A stretch of DNA of 64,000 nucleotides, from NCBI RefSeq assembly GCF_040183065.1, contig NC_091121.1:33740287-33804286 (forward strand), written 5' to 3'. This document shows positions 34,773-47,154 of the stretch, in pieces. The stretch is from Periplaneta americana. Lineage: Eukaryota > Arthropoda > Insecta > Blattodea > Blattidae. The position numbers were made by a program, and so were the translations under genes. Under the pieces are notes generated by a model. It was given only the letters and a program-made list of their open reading frames with translations. It did no database searches and was not told the origin of the DNA. Numbering within the stretch: the stretch's first letter is position 1; the number at the start of each line of letters is the position of its first letter.

Positions 34773-35023
34773 TATTATTATTTACAAATGAATTTTAGGG
34801 AACCCGGAGGTTCATTACCGCCCTCACATAAGCCCGTCATTGGTCCCTATCCTAAGCATAATTAATCCAGTCTCTACCATCATATCCTGCCTCTCTCAAA
34901 TCCATTTTTATATCATCCTCTCGTCTACGTCTCGGTCTCCCCGAAGGTCTTTTTCCTTCCGGCCTCTCAACTAACATACTATATGCATTTCTGTAAAATA
35001 TTTCTGGATTCGCTCATACGTGC
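34773..35023 (-). mobile_element. LINE 3' fragment, copy 2
   Basis: About 250 bp matches the 3' end of 37762-38811 on the same strand (GCCCTCACATAAGCCCG, GGTCCCTATCCTAAGC, CTACGTCTCGGTCTCC). It begins at the element's 3' end at the left and is cut where the (AAT)n tract begins. It carries a short insertion near 34993. Confidence 0.85.

Positions 35024-35104
<81 letters not shown>
35024..35104. repeat. (AAT)n microsatellite
   Basis: About 27 AAT triplets directly abut the truncated LINE fragment on the left and a GGTCTTTATT sequence on the right. Confidence 0.95.
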
Positions 35105-35105
<1 letters not shown>

Positions 35106-35121
35106 GGTCTTTATTTATATA

Positions 35122-36774
35122 TAGGGGAGACTGTTGTACCTTCAGCATAGTGTACCTTTGAACATTTTTGTCTTTTAATTTTTGCTGCTACCTAGAGGAC
35201 TCAAACTGAAGTAGATTGTAGAGAAAGCCGCTATGTAGCTCTGGTCGTAGTTTCGGTTTAATTTACTGCAAAGTGTGAGTTCCGTGGACAAAAGAAGTTT
35301 TTTTACTACCAAAAGTAAACATTTCGTTCATTTATATATGTTTCCTAACACAAAACCAGATTGTATTTGTTAATATCTTTCAAGTACAGTGTGTTCCCTA
35401 TTATCTGGTGAGTAATAACATATTTCAATTTCCATGATTTATTCGAATCTCTAGTTTTGGGAGCCATATTTGTTTAAAAGTACACCGTCTTGTACCTTTG
35501 AACACAAAACATCTTGTACCATGGAACATGAACCAAGGTACACGATACTATCGGTTTTTGTTTTTCTTTTATTTTAAGATCATGTCACGAAGCAAGTCTG
35601 GAGTTAAGAGGCCCCACAATTGATCCGGATGCCTTGAAGAATTGGAATGACCTACCTGCAGCGGTCTTTGAGGGCTGTCCTTCCTTAAGGAGATTCAAGA
35701 ATAATTTAAAAAGTTGTGTATAAAGTGCAAATTAAAATTAAGGTGACATTTAACATTTAATTTTTTTAAGGTGACATGTATTTATTTAGCCTGACGAGTT
35801 ACTTCCTTGGTTTGAATTGTAAATTATTTAAAAATAGCTTGTAAGAGGGTTTTAGACTAGAAATGTTTAGTTTAAATGTAGTTCTGTTTATAAGTACAGT
35901 ATGCATAAGGGTGTAATTATTTGACTTATTTGAACTGTTGTATCAGTGAAGCGAGGTGAGTCAGTGAAGTTATGGTTTTACAGTGCAGTGAATAGTTCCG
36001 ATCAGTGATAATTTATAGCGTCAATGAAATGTGTTCTATAGTGTCAGTGAAATGTGTGCTAAAGTGTCAGTGAAATGCGTCATAGTGCCACTACAGTGAG
36101 TGAGATGAGAGTAAAGTGAAAGACTATTGAAACTTATGTAAGGCCTATACATAATAATGCAGGTTGAAATGTTTTTATTATTATTGTGTTAAATTATATT
36201 GTGTATTCTTATTGAATTGTATATAAAATTGTAGGCCTATTGTGTATTGTATAATTGTATTGTGTATTGTAAATTTATTGTGTATTGCTTATCATTTCTT
36301 TATTGTGTATTGTTTATATTGTGTATACCACTGCCACCGGGTGCTTGCACACTTGCAGTGCAAATAAATACATACATACGTACATACAAGGCTGTTGAAG
36401 TAGTTATTGCTCCTCCAGGAAATAAAATCTCAATCAGAGAAGCCTGCTCTGGTTTATGATTGCAAATACATTTTAAATATGATTGTCGGTTTTTACAGCT
36501 ATATTCCCACCTATATTCCATGAGTTCCAACTGACAAGAGGGTATGTTCCAAGGTACATGAACCTGTTGTACCTTTGAACACATTACATACCCCTGCATT
36601 TTATTTTTTCCATCATTATTAGATCTGTAAAACAGGAAAATACAAACAGGAAGTTGTAAATGAATCTTCAATAATTATTTCAAGCATTTATTTTTCATTA
36701 AAAAATTAATTTGCCAAAATTAAAAAAAAAAATAAAATGTGAAACGTGTTTAAAGGTACAACAGTCTTCCTATA
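35122..36774. mobile_element. TIR element (about 1.65 kb) with a LINE fragment inside
   Basis: The left end reads ATAGGGGAGACTGTTGTACC and the reverse complement of the right end reads ATAGGAAGACTGTTGTACC. Related GTACCTTTGAACA words recur inside at both sides (35151, 35492, 36570), as in long, internally repetitive termini. No transposase was recognised. The interior from about 35600 to 36390 is a LINE 3' end, so the element is older than that insertion. Confidence 0.65.
35600..36390 (+). mobile_element. LINE 3' end nested in a TIR element
   Basis: The plus strand encodes WNDLPAAVFEGCPSLRRFKN then NLKSCV and a stop (35721-35723), a common C-terminus of Jockey/CR1-type LINE ORF2. It is followed by an AT-rich 3' UTR and a tail with ATACATACATACGTACATAC near 36370-36388. 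5'-truncated. Confidence 0.7.
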
Positions 36775-37511
36775 TAAATAAAATATATAATTTGGTGATA
36801 ATCGTGTAATGCAGATATATTGATATTCAACCAAAAATTCTGTAATAGTAAGTATAAATAATTGACATCAACATAGTATTAAGTAGAGATGAGAGATTAA
36901 AAATATACTGCTTCCAAAATATGATATGATCATGTTAGCAAGAAGCGAATATGCCATTAAGAAATAAATATACAAATTCCAGGAAGTCTCTGAAGAGTAA
37001 AATTGCAAAATATAACTCGAATCAACAAAGAACGAAGACGTTAAAAGTGAAGTTACTTGGTAGATCAATTAAAATAATATTAGGAAAGACACGAGTACAA
37101 CAATTCTCAAGTTTTCCTATTTTGATAGGTTTAATCCATATACTCGACGAAGAAATTTCAGCTGAGATCCTCGTCTTAGAGTTTACCTGGAGAGCCTACA
37201 TTTACATCTGAGGGATTATTTCCCCACTCATATTGACGAGGGTAACTGGAGCATGAATTCCTTTGCAGATATCTTGGTAACATACTAAAAAATTAAGCAA
37301 GCAGTATCACTGCCAGAATTTCCAACTGACTACACTTTAAAACTGCTACTACACATCTGCATTCAAGTCAGGAATGGATATATAGAGCGGTCAAGTGATT
37401 AATTCCATTCATAACAACCCATCTGCAGGACAAAAAATTTCACAGCTTATATACAGACGAGAAAAGCAGATTTGCAGTTGTGGGTACGCAAGACAAAAGA
37501 GTTTATTCTTG
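36775..37511. other. Non-coding stretch, no gene seen
   Basis: AT-rich, with short ORFs on both strands around 36868-37211 that overlap each other and have no recognisable family or splice context. Confidence 0.5.

Positions 37512-37581
<70 letters not shown>
37512..37581. repeat. (TAC)n microsatellite
   Basis: About 23 TAC triplets next to the dispersed repeat starting GTTGTTTAGTTAAC. Confidence 0.96.
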
Positions 37582-37745
37582 GTTGTTTAGTTAACTATCC
37601 GAATACAGGTTTGAAACTCACAAGTGATGCCAACAAGGCACCATTTATGAGGCAACTATGCCAGGAGATAATGGGATATGGTAGCCAGCCCCTTTCCCCC
37701 TTCTTTGCGTGCATCGCCGATTAGCTACATATTACAAAAATAAGA
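37582..37745 (-). mobile_element. Retroposon 3'-end repeat, copy 1
   Basis: Matches 40405-40560: TTGTTTAGTTAACTATCCGA, GGCAACTATGCCAGGAGATA and GATTAGCTACATATT are shared. In both copies a simple repeat lies on the left side, so in minus orientation this looks like a LINE or SINE 3' UTR ending in a microsatellite tail. No coding part seen. Confidence 0.6.
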
Positions 37746-37761
37746 CTTCAGAACTACTACT

Positions 37762-38811
37762 TACTTACTTACTTACTTACAAATGGCTTTTAAGGAACCC
37801 GAAGGTTCATTGCCGCCCTCACATAAGCCCACCATCGGTCCCTATCCTGAGCAAGATTAATCCAGTCTCTATCATCATATCCCACCTCCCTCAAATCCAT
37901 TTTAATATTATCCTCCCATCTACGTCTCGGCCTTCCCAAAGGTCTTTTTCCCTCCGGTCTCCCAACTAACACTCTATATGCATTTCTGGATTCGCCCATA
38001 CGTGCTACATACCCTGCCCATCTCAAACGTCTGGATTTTATGTTCCTAATTATGTTAGGTGAAGAATACAATGCGTGCAGTTCTGCGTTGTGTAACTTTC
38101 TCCATTCTCCTGTAACTTCATCCCGCTTAGCCCCAAAATATTTTCCTAAGCACCTTATTCTCAAACACCCTTAACCTATGTTCCTCTCTCAGAGTGAGAT
38201 TCCAAGTTTCACAGCCATACAGAACAACCGGTAATATAACTGTTTTATAAATTCTAACTTTCAGATTTTTTGACAGCAGACTAGATGATAAAAGCTTCTC
38301 AACCGAATAATAACACGCATTTCCCATATTTATTATGTGTTTAATTTCCTCCCGAGTGACATTTATATTTGTTACTGTTGCTCCAAGATATTTGAATTTT
38401 TCCACCCCTTCGAAGGATAAATCTCCAATTTTTATATTTCCATTTCGTACAATATTCTGATCACGAGACATAATCATATACTTAGTCTTTTCGGGATTTA
38501 CTTCCAAACCGATCGCTTTACTTGCTTCAAGTAAAATTTCCGTGTTTTCCCTAATAGTTTGTGGATTTTCTCCTAAAATATTCACGTCATCTGCATAGAC
38601 AAGAAGCTGATGTAACCCGTTCAATTCCAAACCCTGCCTGTTATCCTGAACTTTCCTAATGGAATATTCTAAAGCGAAGTTAAAAAGTAAAGGTGATAGT
38701 GCATCTCCCTGCTTTAGCCCGCAGTGAATTGGAAAAGCATCAGATAGAAACTGGCCTATACGGACTCTGCTGTATGTTTCACTGAGACACATTTTAATTA
38801 ATCGAACTAGT
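37762..38811 (-). mobile_element. LINE, 5'-truncated, with 15-bp target duplication (copy 3)
   Basis: On the minus strand (38792 to 37790) an RT domain fragment includes [40 protein letters not shown] with the catalytic YADD, then [10 protein letters not shown] and [18 protein letters not shown]. After a frameshift near 38150 it continues with [33 protein letters not shown] and WWAYVRAAMNLRVP. The 3' end is a (TTAC)n tail at 37761-37781. The direct repeat TTCAGAACTACTACT flanks it (37747-37761 and 38812-38826). It is a relatively young insertion with one clear frameshift. Confidence 0.92.
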
Positions 38812-38904
38812 TTCAGAACTACTACTGCTATTACAATATAATTTCGTAATGTTACTTATGATTTATGTTTAAGTAATCCAATCATTCATAATTTTCTACC
38901 AAAG

Positions 38905-39300
38905 GACAGGTCCTTTGCTGCAACCATTCTCAAATCTTCCCTTTTTTTCCGCATCCTCTTAGTCTCCGCATACTATCCACATATTTTAATGTTGTCCGTC
39001 ATCTAATATTTTCTTATATCCCGAACCTTTCTCCCTTTCACCATTTCTTCCAATGCATCCTTCGGTAGGCAGTGTCTTCTTAGTCAGTAACCCAGCTAAT
39101 TTATTTTTGTCTTCCTAATAAATTTCAGTATTCTTCTCTCTTCACCCATACTTTATAGCACAGCTTTATTTCTTATTTTTTCTGTCCATTTCAAATACTC
39201 CATTATTTTCCATATCCTCATTTCGAATGCTTGAAGTCGTTCCTCTTTTCTTCGTCGTAATGTCCATGTTTCTGTCATATAATATCATATCCACATAGAG
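38905..39300 (-). mobile_element. LINE remnant, same family as the one at 70-655
   Basis: Read on the minus strand: TETWTLRRRKEERLQAFEMR, then KWTEKIRNKAVL, LRRHCLPKDALEEMV and DNIKICG-stop-YAETK. Several stops make it a fossil. Confidence 0.7.
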
Positions 39301-39536
39301 CATTTTATTAATCCTTCCCTTAAGTTTTTTCTCGCAGAAAATATTTTTTTTATCTTAAAATCTTCCTTTGTTATTGCTATTCTACTTTTCATTTATTTGC
39401 ATTTGGTTCTTTCTGATATTGTTTCTCATATTTACAGTGTTTTCCCATTATCCAATCAATATTATGATTACCAGTTAATACTAAAAGAGCAAAAGAACCA
39501 CAATAAAAATTTGCAAAACAAATGAATCGCGGACGA

Positions 39537-40262
39537 TGATATAGTAATATGCGTTACCAAGAGCGGTATGTTGAAATTTTCATGTTCGGGGAAAAGTTTG
39601 AAAAAGCGCAACGTAGTTGAGCTTTTTTAATTTCCGAGAATTGAAAGAAAACATACCGCTCGTGTATCGTACATTATTTTGTGCGAAGATCGTTTATTAC
39701 ATACCTGAAAGAGGAATTTCTAATTAGTTGCAATGAAATCTCCATCTTGGTTTCTGTTCAATGACGGCAATTTTAGAAAACAAAAATATCTATCTTCAAC
39801 ATTGTTGCTTTAAAATGTTTTCTGTGTTTATTATACTCTAGCAGGCCGTGATATACGTCTGTCTTTTTTTTCCCCCAGTCTATAAATGCGAACTTAAAAC
39901 AAACGGCTTCCTTAATGTTACATGCATCACGAAATGCAGTAACTTTAGTGGAGTTGTAGAGTTTACTTAATTTTTGCAAATATTTAAAAACAATAATTAA
40001 CAGTGCAATTTAGGTGAAATTGCAGTGGTAAGTTTCCAATTTATATTACTATAGTGAACGTCTCTAAAAATAATATGTTAAAAGCCTAAAGCACTAAAAT
40101 GAATATGTCACTTAAGCGGTAAGAAGAGGGAAATTGTTATGTGTGTTCGGTTGGGAATACTGAATGTGGAATTTTAGACTTACCGCGGGTTGGTTTTGTG
40201 CGGAAACCAAGCAAATACGCACGATCTCGCACAAACGTATTTTGCGGTCTCATAAAATTATA
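39537..40262 (-). repeat. Dispersed element with terminal hairpin, copy 2
   Basis: Inverted relative to 14668-15515. The hairpin is now at the left: GAGCGGTATGTTGAAATTTT at 39560 pairs with AAAACATACCGCTC near 39650 around an AAAAAGCGCAACGTAGTTGA core. About 100 bp shorter than copy 1. Neither copy has an ORF that survives in the other. Confidence 0.75.
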
Positions 40263-40404
40263 ACGTCACAATGTAAGGTATTTCCCATAAAATACAGAAT
40301 GAACAAAATTCAAAGTCTATTGCAACGATAGAAAAAAAATGAACAATGATCATACAATTAAAAAAAAAATGGTCTCGAAACCTATGAATAACATATTGTT
40401 GTTG

Positions 40405-40560
40405 TTTATTGTTGTTTAGTCAACTGTCCGAAGACAGGTTTGAACTTCATAATTAACACCAATAAGGCATCACTCATGAGGCAACTAGGCCAGGAGATAA
40501 TGGGGTAGGGTGGCCAGTTCCTTTTCCCGATTAGCTACATATTCCACTAATCATACTTCA
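40405..40560 (-). mobile_element. Retroposon 3'-end repeat, copy 2
   Basis: Second copy of 37582-37745, with TTGTTTAGTCAACTGTCCGA, GGCAACTAGGCCAGGAGATA and GATTAGCTACATATT. A short GTTGTTGTTTATTGTTG tract lies on its left. Confidence 0.6.
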
Positions 40561-42999
40561 GATGCATACAAATAATTGTTCTTCCTCTGATACATATACT
40601 GTCAAGTGAGATGTACAATGAATAATCTCACATTCATAGTGTATTTGAAATATGATTTCCTTCTAAACAGAGCACAAATTTTCTACTTCAATAACAAAGC
40701 CAATTATGTATTATTTCACTGATTAAAGTAATAGATTCAATTATTAAGCAATATAAAAAATACGCCAGATTATCAGCTTTCAGCTGGAAAAACAGTGTTG
40801 CTAACAGACAAAATTTCTTTACCACCCTCAGAAAATTTCTTTAGATGTCTTTGATGCAATAGATATTCATAAAATTGAAACTAGGAAAGCTACAAGTAGT
40901 GTTTCATAATTTTTATTCATCTTGTACTCTTCGTAATCAATAAGCAAAAACACGGTCTTTCTTTCGCTGAAAAATGAACATTTATCAAATTTATTAAGTT
41001 TATAATAAGTTCATATTTAGTAAGCAAAGTCTATTATGTTTGAACGTAAACACGATGAAATTAATACTTAATTCACAACATGGATGAAGTGCTTATAAAT
41101 GTAATTTCGCTTCAGCGATGCAAAAATTAACTCAGATATGAATACTCGGAAGCCATAGGTCAGAATGCTCATAATCAAGCATTTAATTGTTTAATGCAAT
41201 TCCGTAATTTAAAAGATAAGTCAAACTTTAATTGCCGGCAAATCCGAGCTTACACCTTTCCTTCGTCTTCTTTCAAGTATGATTTTAATTAATTCTCTAC
41301 GTCATAATTAAATGGATGCTATATTCTCTGTAATTATAAAATGACATCCCAATTAGAGAGACAGAAACTCCTCATATTCTGATGTATAAGAAAGATAATT
41401 AAGCTATTACTAAATGCATCATATACAGGGTTAGTAAAAAGTCCAGCACCATCTAAATAACTTTTTGAAGCATGTGGTTCAGTGAAATGAAACTCGGTTT
41501 AAGGGGATAGCCGTATACTAAGAACTCAGTAATGGTATTACCGAGTTTTTATACATCCAGTTTAACCGGAAATAACTCAAACTCTCTTATGTTAAATGAA
41601 ATACACAATATCTTTATATATAATTTGAACTGGTAATGAAAATTAGGGGAAAACGGCTGAACGGATTTTAATAAATGACGCCTCATTTTGAAGCTCGGAA
41701 CCCAAGGTTTTTCAGAAAAATTAGTAGTTTTCAGTGAAATGCCAATTTTCCTACATCATTTTCCTATTTTCCAAAATCCATCTTTCGTCAGTTTTGAGAA
41801 CTAATTAATTGCATTTCAGAATAAAACAAAACACACACTACAATAAACAATAGACTATTACACGAAGGCCATGACCTACAGGATTGCTGACATACTTAGA
41901 GTTCAGATGGGTCAGATTCTTTCACATCATAATGTCAATATGTCGATCTTCATTTGTGTAATTTTTTGACAACGTATAAAAATAATTTACAAGTCTGATT
42001 CTCTGGTCTGTAGTTTTCCGAGTACAGCTGTGTATTCGATATTAAGACCTACAAAACTTAAAAATATTTGGTGCTATTATTACCATTAAAAATGAAATAT
42101 TATTATAGTTAATGCAACACATAATGGTACTATACTGATGATATGAAAGTGAAATCTTTTGGGTCCTTAAGTAAGTAGACGCATAGAAAGAATATTTTAT
42201 ATTAGATCTTCATTTCTATAATATACTGAGTAACGACTATATTATATATATCGATTTTATGCACGAGAACGTATAATCTCATAAACTTCTTTCCATCTGA
42301 CTGTAGATAATTATTTGAAGAGAAGTAATATAATGATAACGAGATACTGAAGGTATTGTTATGAACTTAACAATACTTGTATTAAACTTGTAGGATATGT
42401 GGAAATCAAACCACAGTAAAAGAACATAATGTCTATACTGTGATCAAAGAGTGGTTTTCTTCCTGCTCACAAGGAAGTAATGCCATTGTTTAAAACTTCT
42501 GTCGTACGTAATTTTGACGTATAATGGGTAAACAATTGATCCTCACTAATTTTCCCACCAAGAGAACACCTCCTTCTTCTAGCTATGTCTCCGTCTTTCA
42601 GTTGTTGACTATAGTAGTCGTGACAGCAGGTTGCAACTTACACGCTTGGCCAACTTATTATGAGATATAATTATTTGGAAGCGTACGTCAGATTTACGTA
42701 TCAATAGTATTAATAGAAAATTTTTTGTTAGTGCAGTTTATTTATTCCCTTAACTGTGTTTTATCTAACAAAGTAACACTGGATGAAAACTTAAGTGGTG
42801 ATCGACACTACTCTGCAGATCATAGTTGAAAGTTCAGATGATGATGCTGATGATGACGCTGACGGAAATGTAGAGATTTAATATGAAACTTGTAACAATG
42901 ACAAGGATCTGAGATACAATAGGAGAGATTGAGAATCACGTAGAAAGCAAGTGGATGGAGAAAGAAGGCAGAAAACAAGAAAACAGGAAGAAAGGAAAA
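40561..42999. other. Non-coding stretch, no gene seen
   Basis: No ORF with coding character. A mariner-type left terminus (TATACAGGGTTAGTAAAAAG) occurs at 41423 without a recognised partner. Confidence 0.5.
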
Positions 43000-43840
43000 G
43001 GAGAAGAGAAGAGAAGAGAAGAGAAGAGAAGAGAAGAGAAGAGAAGAGAAGAGAAGAGAAGAGAAGAGGGCAGAGGGGAGAGAGAAGAGGGCAGAGGGGA
43101 GAGAGGAGAGGGCAGAGGGCAGAGGGCCAGAGTGCACGAGGGCACGAGAGCACTAGGGCACGAGGGCACGGAGGCACGAGAGCACGAGTGCACGATGGCA
43201 CGAGAGCACGATGGCACGAGAGCACGATGGCACGAGAGCACGAGGGCACGAGGTCCAGAAGGCACGAGGGCCAGAGTGCACGAGGGCACGAGAGCATGAG
43301 GGCACGAGGACACGAGGGCACGTGAGCACGAGGGCACGAGGGCCAGAGGGCACGAGAGCACGAGAGCACGAGGACCAGAGGGCACGAGGGCACGGGGGCA
43401 CGGGGGCACGAGAGCACGAGTGCACGATGGCACGAGAGCACGAGGGCACGAGGTCTAGAAGGCACGAGGGCCAGAGGGCATGAGAGCACGAGAGCATGAG
43501 GGCACGAGGACACGAGGGCACGTGAGCACGAGGGCACGAGAGCACGAGGGCACTAAGGCACGAGAGCACGAGGGCACTAGGGCACGAGAGCACGAGGGCA
43601 CGAGGGCCAAAGGGCACGAGGGCATAGGTCACGAGGGCACGATGGCAGAGAGCACGAGGGCACGAGAGCATGAGGGCACGAGGGTATGAGGGCCAGAGGG
43701 CACGAGAGAACGAGGGCACAGAGAGCACGAGAACACGAGGGCCAGAGGGCAGGAGGGCGCCTAGGGCCAGAAGGCACGAGGGCAGAGGGGAGTGGGGAGA
43801 GGGGAGAGAGGAGAGGGGAGAGAGGAGAGGATATTTTCAT
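43000..43840. repeat. GAGAA satellite merging into a GC-rich GGGCACGAGA array
   Basis: 43000-43070 is (AGAGA)n. From 43070 it turns into GGCAGAGGGGAGAGA units and then, to about 43790, degenerate 10-bp units built on GGGCACGAGA with AGCACGAGAGCACGATGGCA variants, ending in GAGAGGGGAGAGAGGAGAGG. It is strongly purine-skewed and much more GC-rich than its surroundings. Overlapping open frames on both strands (up to 219 codons) translate to Ala/Leu/Ser/Pro/Cys or Arg/Glu/Gly/His repeats and are by-products of a stop-free repeat. Confidence 0.93.
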
Positions 43841-45568
43841 AACTCTAACCTACAATCCGCAATGACCTGAAATAGCTATTGCTTCACTCCCACATGTAAA
43901 ACCGACTGATCGTTCTGACATTGTTATTTGCGTTTTCGCATTGGAACTCAAGAACTGAAGATGTATAGGTGAGATAAAAAGTATTTAGCATGAAGAAAAC
44001 CATCCAGAGGGGTAGGCCTATGTTTCATTATTATAGAAGCAAATAACTTCCGAAATGTATGGTATTCTTCATTGGAAATAAATTTGAAAAAATTTAATTT
44101 GAACTTCTAATGAACTTAGTTAGCAGCATTTGCTGCACAAGCCACTAGTATTTTTATATTTTTAAATAATGCTCATTAAGAGCTTTTAAAAAATTACCCC
44201 CACCAGATAATTCTGTACATATTTATTGTTGATAAATCAAGAACACAGGAAAGTATCTATAGGTCTAACGAATAATACGAATAAAGCGCTTCTTTTGTTT
44301 TCTGTGATATGACTGTTTTTATTTATATCCATGAATTACGAGTAAAACGCTTCTTTCGTTTATTTTAATTTGACTGTCCTTTGTTTATATCCATGGAATC
44401 ATATTTATTTATACAGAAACATCTTATTTAAGGGGTGGAATCTGACATCTAGTGCGTTAAATAATTTTATTCTATCTTACGTTGAGCGAAAGAGAAATAA
44501 TTCTAATTTTAATTGTGGTTGGCTATGGAGACAGACAACTATCTCATCGAGAAGCGGCCAATTTATTTAATGCATCCCGATCGTAATCCAATTCCACTTA
44601 CAACAGTGACAAGAATTGTAAGGAAATTTACTGAAACTGTTTTTGTTTATTTCATCTAAAAGAGGCTACAATTTCTTGGTGGTGTTTACAAACAGTAAGT
44701 GACATAAAGAAGTACTTTTTTCTACTATAGTGCATAAAGTTGCATTTTACTCAATCACTTTAGGCACTGGTGTTAATTTTACGCACTGCCAAAGAAAATG
44801 TAATATTCAATGTACAAACTTCATTCAGTAAGAAATTAATGCATTACTTCGAGTTTTCACTGCTTAAATGTCACATGTAACACAATTAAGTAACAAATTC
44901 AACATTCATATCCATACTTTTCCCTTATTATTCTGAAGTTACATGTAGTACTCATTGCAACAAGAGTTATCATTCAACTGTTCCTAACTGCTTTATTGAT
45001 TATATGACAGGTTTAGAGGCCATGGAATCGTGAACATGAATAAAACAGGCTTACTTACTCCTTAATGATTGTGAGTTTAGACGGCCATGAAATTGTGATC
45101 TCATAATCTCTACAACTTGAAAACATTTATTTAATGTAAATTTGTGCTAGCGTACGAAGAACATTGTATTACACACATTCGTAAAGTTATCTTTTTGGCA
45201 CGACTTGCCTTGTTTTACAAACTTCACACTCGTGCCAAAAAGAAAACCTTTCCACGCTTGTCTCATAAATGACTATTAAATATTTTGAACAGATACAATA
45301 TTTAAATATGCTATAAAGTAAAATGAGTCTGAATTTTATTCAATGAAAAATTTAAAATTCTTCAAAATTAGTAGGAAAAACAAAACAATTAGTTCTTAAT
45401 CATGTCCACAGAACAGTTCAAAACGCTTATTGTGGCATGTCTGTTGAAGGATTATCATTCCATTTGTAGAGGAGTTTTGTTCAATGGCGATCCATTGCCA
45501 CCAGAACGGTAATTCGGGCATAGAGCACATACGGATGTATTGATCTCAACAGAGCAACGAACCAGTAA

Positions 45569-45644
<76 letters not shown>

Positions 45645-47154
45645 CAACACCACTAAAATCATATTAGAATGAAAAGTGAAAATTTGACGCTAAATGGAAT
45701 TAAAATTCTGTGGCAACAATACACAGATATTCCTCTTTTTCTTCTGTCTGTATCTCTCTTCTTCTATGTATTTGCCAGAGTAAGTGTGTGTGTGTGTGTG
45801 TTAAGTGGATGTATTTTGAAAATAAAATAGGTAAATTTATTAGTTTTGAAAAATAACTCGCGAAATATGTCTGGAAATCTTGCATCAAGGGGCAATGTTT
45901 CGAGTCATTTCAGGACGCAACAGAACAGCTGGGTATTAAAGGTGACACAAAATTTACGTAATTTACATCAATGTTAAAAGTAATGGTTTACTGTAGGTCA
46001 TTTTAGAGCGTGACATCATTTTAGATTTCTTTTTTTTAGGTCCAATAAAATCACACATTTCGCTCCACTGTGTGTGAAACACATAGACATATTTAAATAT
46101 TCCAAATTTAATAACAAGAAATAAAATAAATCATAACCTATAAGAATCCGGACCCTAATGTTGACGTTATTGCGTAATATAAAGGTTTGTCGTGGACTTA
46201 ATATACCACACATTTTCACTATACGACCATTTTGATTTCAACTTTTATACTCTCCCATTATGTTGCGAAGGGTTTTTTCATTTGTTGTTAACTTTTCTAA
46301 ACCATCATTCAAAAGATATAGCTAACCCAAGAGAAACTAACTTGTTAATCCCGTAAACTAGATGAAATTCCATTTTGTGGAAGGCATATGTACAACGTAT
46401 TTTTTCATTTAATTCCGAAAAGGTGACGTAACTGAATGTATTTACGAATTTATTAAATACGGTGTTGATAAACAACGCCGTAATAATAATCAATTAGTGA
46501 TTACAATTTTTATAAGGATGACTTCGCGCCATCTTAGTGACTGGATGACTCGTGAAGAGCGTTTTCACAAGACATTTAGCACCATCATAACCCGCAAATT
46601 TTACAAACTAATCACGACTGCACGCCACTACATTAGCCTCGTAATCGGAACTAATTTCTTAACAATTAGTGCGATTCTAATTTCTTATCAGTATTCATTC
46701 ATTCATTCATTCATTCATTCATTCATTCATTCATTCATTCATTCATTCATTCATTCATTCATTCATTCATTCATTCATTCATTCATTCATTCATCCATTC
46801 TTGTCGGTCGTTTTTCTTCAACTGCGGCCTCAAGGCGTCTTGAGTTGTTGGCAATAAATGTTATCAGGGAAGCAATTCATAGTACATCAGGCACATAACA
46901 TCGTCTTCTGTGGGTGGACGCTAACTTATGTAGGGGATGTTGTGTGTTGAAACGAGAAGCCATTTTCTTGCAGTCCTTCCACCGATGGCACTCTTCCCGT
47001 ACACGGCACAAATATTTCGAGTTGCCTTTGCTGCCTATGCTCCTCTGTTAGACTCAAACCGAAGAAGAATATGTCACAGTGTTCTTTTTATATCACACGA
47101 ATAGCACAAACTTTCTACAAATCCGCAAAATGCAATGTGTATTTACAAGCACAA
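43841..47154. other. Intergenic stretch with microsatellites, no gene seen
   Basis: Contains (AAT)n at 45569-45642, a short (TG)n at 45786-45800, (ATTC)n of about 100 bp at 46693-46792, and a small hairpin (TTTTTGGCACGAC near 45192 against GTGCCAAAAAG near 45232). The 133-residue ORF at 46497-46898 spans the ATTC array (Phe-Ile-His-Ser repeats) and is not considered a gene. Confidence 0.6.

Noticed and set aside
41423..41460. Mariner-type left terminus TATACAGGGTTAGTAAAAAG
   Set aside because: No matching right end or transposase was found, so no element could be delimited.
42820..43870. Overlapping ORFs of up to 219 codons with Pro/Ser/Cys/Arg/Ala/Leu repeats
   Set aside because: Products of the GGGCACGAGA/AGAGA tandem array, open on both strands and in several frames. 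No start context, no splice sites and no recognisable protein.
46497..46898. 133-residue ORF with Phe-Ile-His-Ser repeats
   Set aside because: The repeat is the (ATTC)n microsatellite; flanking residues show no family resemblance.
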